Shown here: piece after piece, positions 6,574-9,088 of the stretch | Layout of the letters: every line of letters starts with the position of its first letter | Numbering within the stretch: the stretch's first letter is position 1 | From: Geodermatophilaceae bacterium | GTDB taxonomy: Bacteria > Actinomycetota > Actinomycetes > Mycobacteriales > Geodermatophilaceae | Direction of reading: 5' to 3' | Assembly (NCBI GenBank): GCA_013812385.1 | Contig: JACCTM010000029.1 | Location: 1 to 9,088 of the forward strand | DNA length: 9,088 nucleotides | Notes under the pieces: generated by a model | The model's database searches: none | What the model was told of the DNA's origin: nothing | What the model saw: the letters and a program-made list of their open reading frames with translations, nothing else | Position numbers and translations under genes: made by a program

Positions 6574-7365
6574 GTGGCTACCGACGAGGTGAAGGCCACC
6601 GAAGCACAGTCCGCGCCCCAGCCGGCCCAGGAGCGGAAACGCGAGCCGGCGGCGACGCTGCCCCAAGCCGCTCCTACCCGGTCGTGGGTGGCGCTTGCGC
6701 TGATCGGCTTGCTCTGCGCCATGCTCGGTTTCGCCCTTGCGGTGCAGCTGCGGACGGTCGATTCCGACCAGGGCTTGGCCGGTGCCCGCGAGGAGGATCT
6801 GGCGCGGATCCTGGCCGATCTGGAGTCCCGTCAGGATCGGCTGCGCAGTGAGATCAGCGAGCAACAGGATCTCCTCGAGCAACTGGGCAGCGGCGAAGAT
6901 TCGGCCGCCGCCGCGGTCGAGGAGGCTCGTCGACAGGCCGAGGCGCTGGCCATCCTGAACGGGACGATCCCGGCGGTGGGGCCGGGACTGACCATCACGA
7001 TCAGAGACCCGGACTCGCAGGTGGATTCGGCAATCCTGCTCGACGCGGTCCAGGAGCTGCGTGGGGCCGGTGCGGAGACGATGCAGGTGGCCGGTGTGCG
7101 GATCGGCGTGTCCAGTGCCTTGGTCGGGGAAGCCGGAGACGTCCGGATCGACGGTATCGAGGTTTCCGCGCCGTACGAGATCGTGGCCATCGGTGAAAGC
7201 CAGACTCTGGCCACGGCGATGCAGATTCCCGGTGGCGTGGAGGACAAAGTGATCCAGGCAGGGGGAAGCATCGATATCGTTGCCGCCGATGAGGTCACCG
7301 TCGACGCCTTGCGACCTCTCGATGAGCCTGAATACGCTGAGCCCGCTCCCGATCCTGATGATTGA
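6574..7365 (+). CDS. DUF881 membrane-anchored coiled-coil protein (second copy)
   Basis: The function is unknown. The 263-residue product begins with a cytoplasmic tail rich in E, P, A and K (1-37), then one membrane segment (about 38-57). A coiled coil follows (about 68-130), then a DUF881 domain (about 131-247) opening with IPAVGPGLTITIRDP. Motifs shared with the first copy are GPGL, EL..AGAE, G.R.G and PYEIVAIG, so the two are diverged paralogues. The C-terminus is strongly acidic (PEYAEPAPDPDD), unlike the basic end of the first copy. The GTG at 6574 follows the sbp stop by four bases; GACGAG just upstream is a poor ribosome binding site. Position corresponds to Rv1825. The gene ends 50 bases before gcvH. 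Confidence 0.87.
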   Translation: MATDEVKATEAQSAPQPAQERKREPAATLPQAAPTRSWVALALIGLLCAMLGFALAVQLRTVDSDQGLAGAREEDLARILADLESRQDRLRSEISEQQDLLEQLGSGEDSAAAAVEEARRQAEALAILNGTIPAVGPGLTITIRDPDSQVDSAILLDAVQELRGAGAETMQVAGVRIGVSSALVGEAGDVRIDGIEVSAPYEIVAIGESQTLATAMQIPGGVEDKVIQAGGSIDIVAADEVTVDALRPLDEPEYAEPAPDPDD

Positions 7366-7404
7366 TCTCGAAACTCGCCTCCGCCCTGACCTGCAGACCT
7401 GATG

Positions 7405-7409
7405 AGAGG
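7405..7409 (+). promoter_or_regulatory. Ribosome binding site that fixes the gcvH start
   Basis: AGAGG lies six bases before the GTG at 7416. It supports that codon over the TTG at 7362, which would overlap the DUF881 gene and add 18 residues not seen in H proteins. Confidence 0.6.
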
Positions 7410-7415
7410 CCGACC

Positions 7416-7814
7416 GTGGCAGTACCGGATGACCGCAAGTACAGCGAGCAGCACGAATGGATGCTCCTGACCGCGCAGGACCCGGCGGTTGCCCGGGTGG
7501 GCATCACCGATTTCGCGCAGGGCGCCTTGGGCGACATTGTCTTCGTACAACTGCCGGCCGAGGGCGATGACGTGACCGCGGGTGAACCCTTCGGTGAAGT
7601 CGAGTCGACGAAATCGGTTTCCGACGTGTATTCGCCTTGTACCGGAACCGTACGAGCGCACAACGCCGATCTCGACGAGAGCCCGGAACTGGTCAACAGC
7701 GACCCGTACGGCGATGGCTGGCTGGTCGAGATCGCCGTGTCCGGCGATTGCGCTGACCAGCTGGACGAGATGTTGGACGCCGCGGGGTATCAGGAGTTCC
7801 TCGAGCGATCCTGA
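7416..7814 (+). CDS. gcvH: Glycine cleavage system H protein (lipoyl carrier)
   Basis: GcvH shuttles the methylamine intermediate of glycine cleavage on a lipoyl arm between the P, T and L proteins. In some bacteria it also serves in lipoate relay to 2-oxoacid dehydrogenases. The 132-residue product has the family start KYSEQHEWM (8-16), VGITDFAQGALGDIVFVQLP (28-47) and the lipoylation site ESTKS with lysine K66. SDPYGDGWL near residue 91 and the C-terminal EFL tail are also typical. Length is normal. The start is the GTG at 7416, supported by AGAGG at 7405-7409. No other glycine cleavage gene is in the window. The position beside a GarA-type gene is the same as Rv1826-Rv1827 in M. tuberculosis, from memory. 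Confidence 0.96.
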   Translation: MAVPDDRKYSEQHEWMLLTAQDPAVARVGITDFAQGALGDIVFVQLPAEGDDVTAGEPFGEVESTKSVSDVYSPCTGTVRAHNADLDESPELVNSDPYGDGWLVEIAVSGDCADQLDEMLDAAGYQEFLERS

Positions 7815-7819
7815 CTGGT

Positions 7820-7896
7820 CACCACCGGATGCACTGGTGTGAGGGGGAGACCCTCGACGTATGGTTGACCCTCAAAGCCCAACCAGCCAGCTGGGC
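7820..7896 (+). other. Three small stem-loops between gcvH and the FHA gene
   Basis: Three consecutive short inverted repeats are visible. CACCA/TGGTG (7820-7824 and 7835-7839) has a ten-base loop. GAGGG/CCCTC (7841-7845 and 7851-7855) has a five-base loop. GCCCA/TGGGC (7877-7881 and 7892-7896) overlaps the palindrome CCAGCTGG (7887-7894). None has a U tract. They could end the gcvH transcript or structure the leader of the next gene. Five-base stems are also common by chance in GC-rich DNA. Confidence 0.3.
7860..7865 (+). promoter_or_regulatory. Possible -10 element for the FHA gene
   Basis: TATGGT fits TAnnnT and lies about 65 bases before the GTG start. No recognisable -35 sits 16-18 bases upstream. 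The 116-base gap is the longest between any two protein genes after 4724, which makes an internal promoter plausible. Confidence 0.25.
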
Positions 7897-7914
7897 CTGG
7901 GCAACAGCACGAAC

Positions 7915-7920
7915 AGGAGA
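7915..7920 (+). promoter_or_regulatory. Ribosome binding site of the FHA gene
   Basis: AGGAGA is the strongest Shine-Dalgarno-like sequence near this start, ten bases before the GTG at 7931. An out-of-frame ATG directly abuts it at 7921, too close to be used with this site. It supports the start that includes the zinc ribbon over an internal ATG at 8024. Confidence 0.55.
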
Positions 7921-7930
7921 ATGAGCCGGC

Positions 7931-8464
7931 GTGTATTGCACTCAATGTGGGCACGAGAACCCCGACAGCAGCCGGTTCTGCGCCCAATGCGGGCACGCGC
8001 TTTCGCGTAGCAACGAGTTGCCGATGGGGGACACCACAAAGGTCATTCCCAAGGTCGGTGGCGAGGACTCGGCCGAGACTCCCGAGGTTGCCGACGAGGC
8101 GCATGAGACCTCCGGTGAGGGCGGGGTCGTCGAGTCACTGCCACCGGGCTCGGCGCTGCTGGTGGTCAAGCGGGGTCCGAACGCCGGCAGCCGATTCCTG
8201 CTCGATCGCCAGGTCACCACAGCCGGGCGCCATCCCGACAGTGAGATCTTCCTCGACGATGTGACTGTCTCGCGCAGGCACGTGGAGTTCGTTCGCGAGG
8301 CCAACGGATACTTAGTACGCGATGTCGGCAGCCTGAACGGCACCTACGTCAACCGCGAGCCCATCGACACCGCCATCCTGTCCGGCGGTGACGAGGTGCA
8401 GATCGGCAAGTTCCGCCTCATCTTCCTGACGCATAGCGCTGGTGAGGGTGCTGCGGACTCGTGA
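7931..8464 (+). CDS. garA: Zinc-ribbon and FHA-domain protein, GarA/OdhI family
   Basis: GarA/OdhI proteins are cytoplasmic regulators that bind and inhibit 2-oxoglutarate-consuming enzymes until Ser/Thr kinases phosphorylate an N-terminal TT motif, after which the FHA domain folds onto its own phosphate. The 177-residue product starts with a CxxC...CxxC zinc ribbon (C3, C6, C17, C20). A short linker holds GDTTKVIP with T35-T36, then an acidic stretch. The FHA domain (about 75-167) shows AGRHPDSEIFLDD (R100), SRRH (114-117) and LNGTYVNRE (N136-G137), close to mycobacterial GarA from LPPGSALLVVKRGPNAGSR on. Mycobacterial GarA lacks the ribbon; ribbon-FHA versions occur in other actinobacteria. 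Codon 128 (8312-8314) is TTA, the only in-frame TTA I found here. The stop overlaps the MerR gene by GTGA. Confidence 0.9.
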   Translation: MYCTQCGHENPDSSRFCAQCGHALSRSNELPMGDTTKVIPKVGGEDSAETPEVADEAHETSGEGGVVESLPPGSALLVVKRGPNAGSRFLLDRQVTTAGRHPDSEIFLDDVTVSRRHVEFVREANGYLVRDVGSLNGTYVNREPIDTAILSGGDEVQIGKFRLIFLTHSAGEGAADS

Positions 8465-9088
8465 GCGAAGCGGATGGAGCAACCTCACGTGAGGGCCAGG
8501 GCAAGCTGAGCATCGGCGAGGTACTGGCCGAGTTGCGCACGGAGTTCCCGACGGTGACGATCTCCAAGATCCGCTATCTCGAGGCCGAAGATCTGATCAC
8601 TCCGGAGCGCACCGTCTCGGGGTACCGGAAGTTTGCGCATGAGGACGTCTCGCGGTTGCGCTACGTCTTGGCGGCTCAGCGCGACCAGTACCTTCCGCTG
8701 CGGGTGATCAAGGAACGCCTCGATGCCCTCGACCGTGGGCTGCAAGCCGATTCAGGAGGCGGAGCACCTCGTGCGCCTCATCTGTCAGCGGCGCCGGGTC
8801 TGCCCGACGCCGAGGACTTCGTGTCCGGTACGAGTGACGTGCGGGTATCGGTACAGGAGCTGTGCGCGGCCACCGGGCTTGCCGCTGATCAGGTGGCGCA
8901 GTTGATGGACCTGCGAATCCTGGTCGCTCGGCCCGCCGGGTCGGGCTTCTTCGATGCCGACGCCCTGATGATCGCGCGGACCATTGCCGAGATGGCGCGC
9001 TTCGGTATCGAGGCACGCCATCTGCGCGCCTACCGGGCTGCAGCTGACCGCGAGATCGGACTCTTCGAGCAAGTACTGGCGCCGCTGC
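8461..9088 (+). CDS. ftsR: MerR-family transcriptional regulator, FtsR type (partial, runs off the right edge)
   Basis: This frame is open from the GTG at 8461 to the window edge, giving 209 residues without a stop. The N-terminal MerR winged-helix domain spans about residues 15-90. LSIGEVLAELRTEFPTVTIS is followed by the hallmark RYLEAEDLITPERTVSGYRKF (38-58, with the wing GYR) and LPLRVIKERLD (78-88). A low-complexity linker (about 95-122) leads to a second helical domain (about 127-209) with VSVQELCAATGL and a DLRIL...G.FD.DAL pattern. This matches the Rv1828/FtsR group, about 250 residues long, so perhaps 40 residues are missing. In Corynebacterium glutamicum FtsR activates ftsZ. The gene overlaps the FHA gene by GTGA, so the two are coupled. 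It lacks the cysteines of metal-sensing MerR proteins. Confidence 0.88.
   Translation, partial: MSEADGATSREGQGKLSIGEVLAELRTEFPTVTISKIRYLEAEDLITPERTVSGYRKFAHEDVSRLRYVLAAQRDQYLPLRVIKERLDALDRGLQADSGGGAPRAPHLSAAPGLPDAEDFVSGTSDVRVSVQELCAATGLAADQVAQLMDLRILVARPAGSGFFDADALMIARTIAEMARFGIEARHLRAYRAAADREIGLFEQVLAPL

Noticed and set aside
7366..7415. Glycine riboswitch ahead of gcvH
   Set aside because: The gap is only 50 bases, too short for the aptamer, and shows no paired structure of that kind.
7921..8010. 29-codon open frame from ATG at 7921 after AGGAGA
   Set aside because: The ATG directly abuts the ribosome binding site and the frame overlaps the zinc-ribbon coding region. The peptide has no recognisable feature.

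Overview
The window is high-GC, almost entirely coding, and reads on the + strand throughout. Gene content and order point to an actinobacterium (class Actinomycetia), genus not determined. The diagnostic content is a ScpA/ScpB/RluB/Cmk/Der run and a second run of CDP-alcohol phosphatidyltransferase, DUF881, Sbp (DUF1290), DUF881, GcvH, GarA-type FHA protein and FtsR-type MerR regulator. From memory, the same two runs occur in Mycobacterium tuberculosis as about Rv1708-Rv1713 and Rv1822-Rv1828. There they lie far apart; here they sit back to back.

Layout: 1-38 is the last codons of a ParA-like ATPase. 84-4397 is a tight five-gene block for chromosome organisation (scpA, scpB), ribosome maturation (rluB, der) and pyrimidine nucleotide supply (cmk). 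4398-4723 is non-coding apart from tRNA-Pro(GGG) at 4476-4549. It also holds several inverted repeats and weak promoter candidates. 4724-7365 is a four-gene membrane block: phospholipid synthase, DUF881 protein, small Sbp membrane protein, second DUF881 protein. 7416-7814 is gcvH. 7815-7930 is a short leader with small hairpins. 7931-8464 encodes a zinc-ribbon plus FHA protein of the GarA/OdhI family. 8461 to the right edge is a MerR-family regulator (FtsR/Rv1828 type) that runs out of the window.

Translation is strongly coupled. Six junctions are exact 4-base NTGA overlaps (1583, 2323, 3021, 5356, 6213, 8461), and eight of the twelve starts called here are GTG. Several longest-possible reading frames extend upstream past the likely start. 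I chose the shorter starts at 3021, 4724, 5356 and 7416 from overlaps, ribosome binding sites and where family homology begins.

No mobile element, CRISPR array, toxin-antitoxin pair or defence cassette is visible, and most of the window is conserved core genome. The least understood part is the DUF881-Sbp-DUF881 set between a phospholipid synthase and an FtsR-type regulator. Homologues of the same three proteins sit just upstream of ftsA-ftsZ in Bacillus, so a membrane or divisome-linked role is a reasonable hypothesis. Also worth attention are the zinc ribbon on the GarA homologue, a lone TTA codon in that gene, and an 8-base inverted repeat upstream of the phospholipid synthase.
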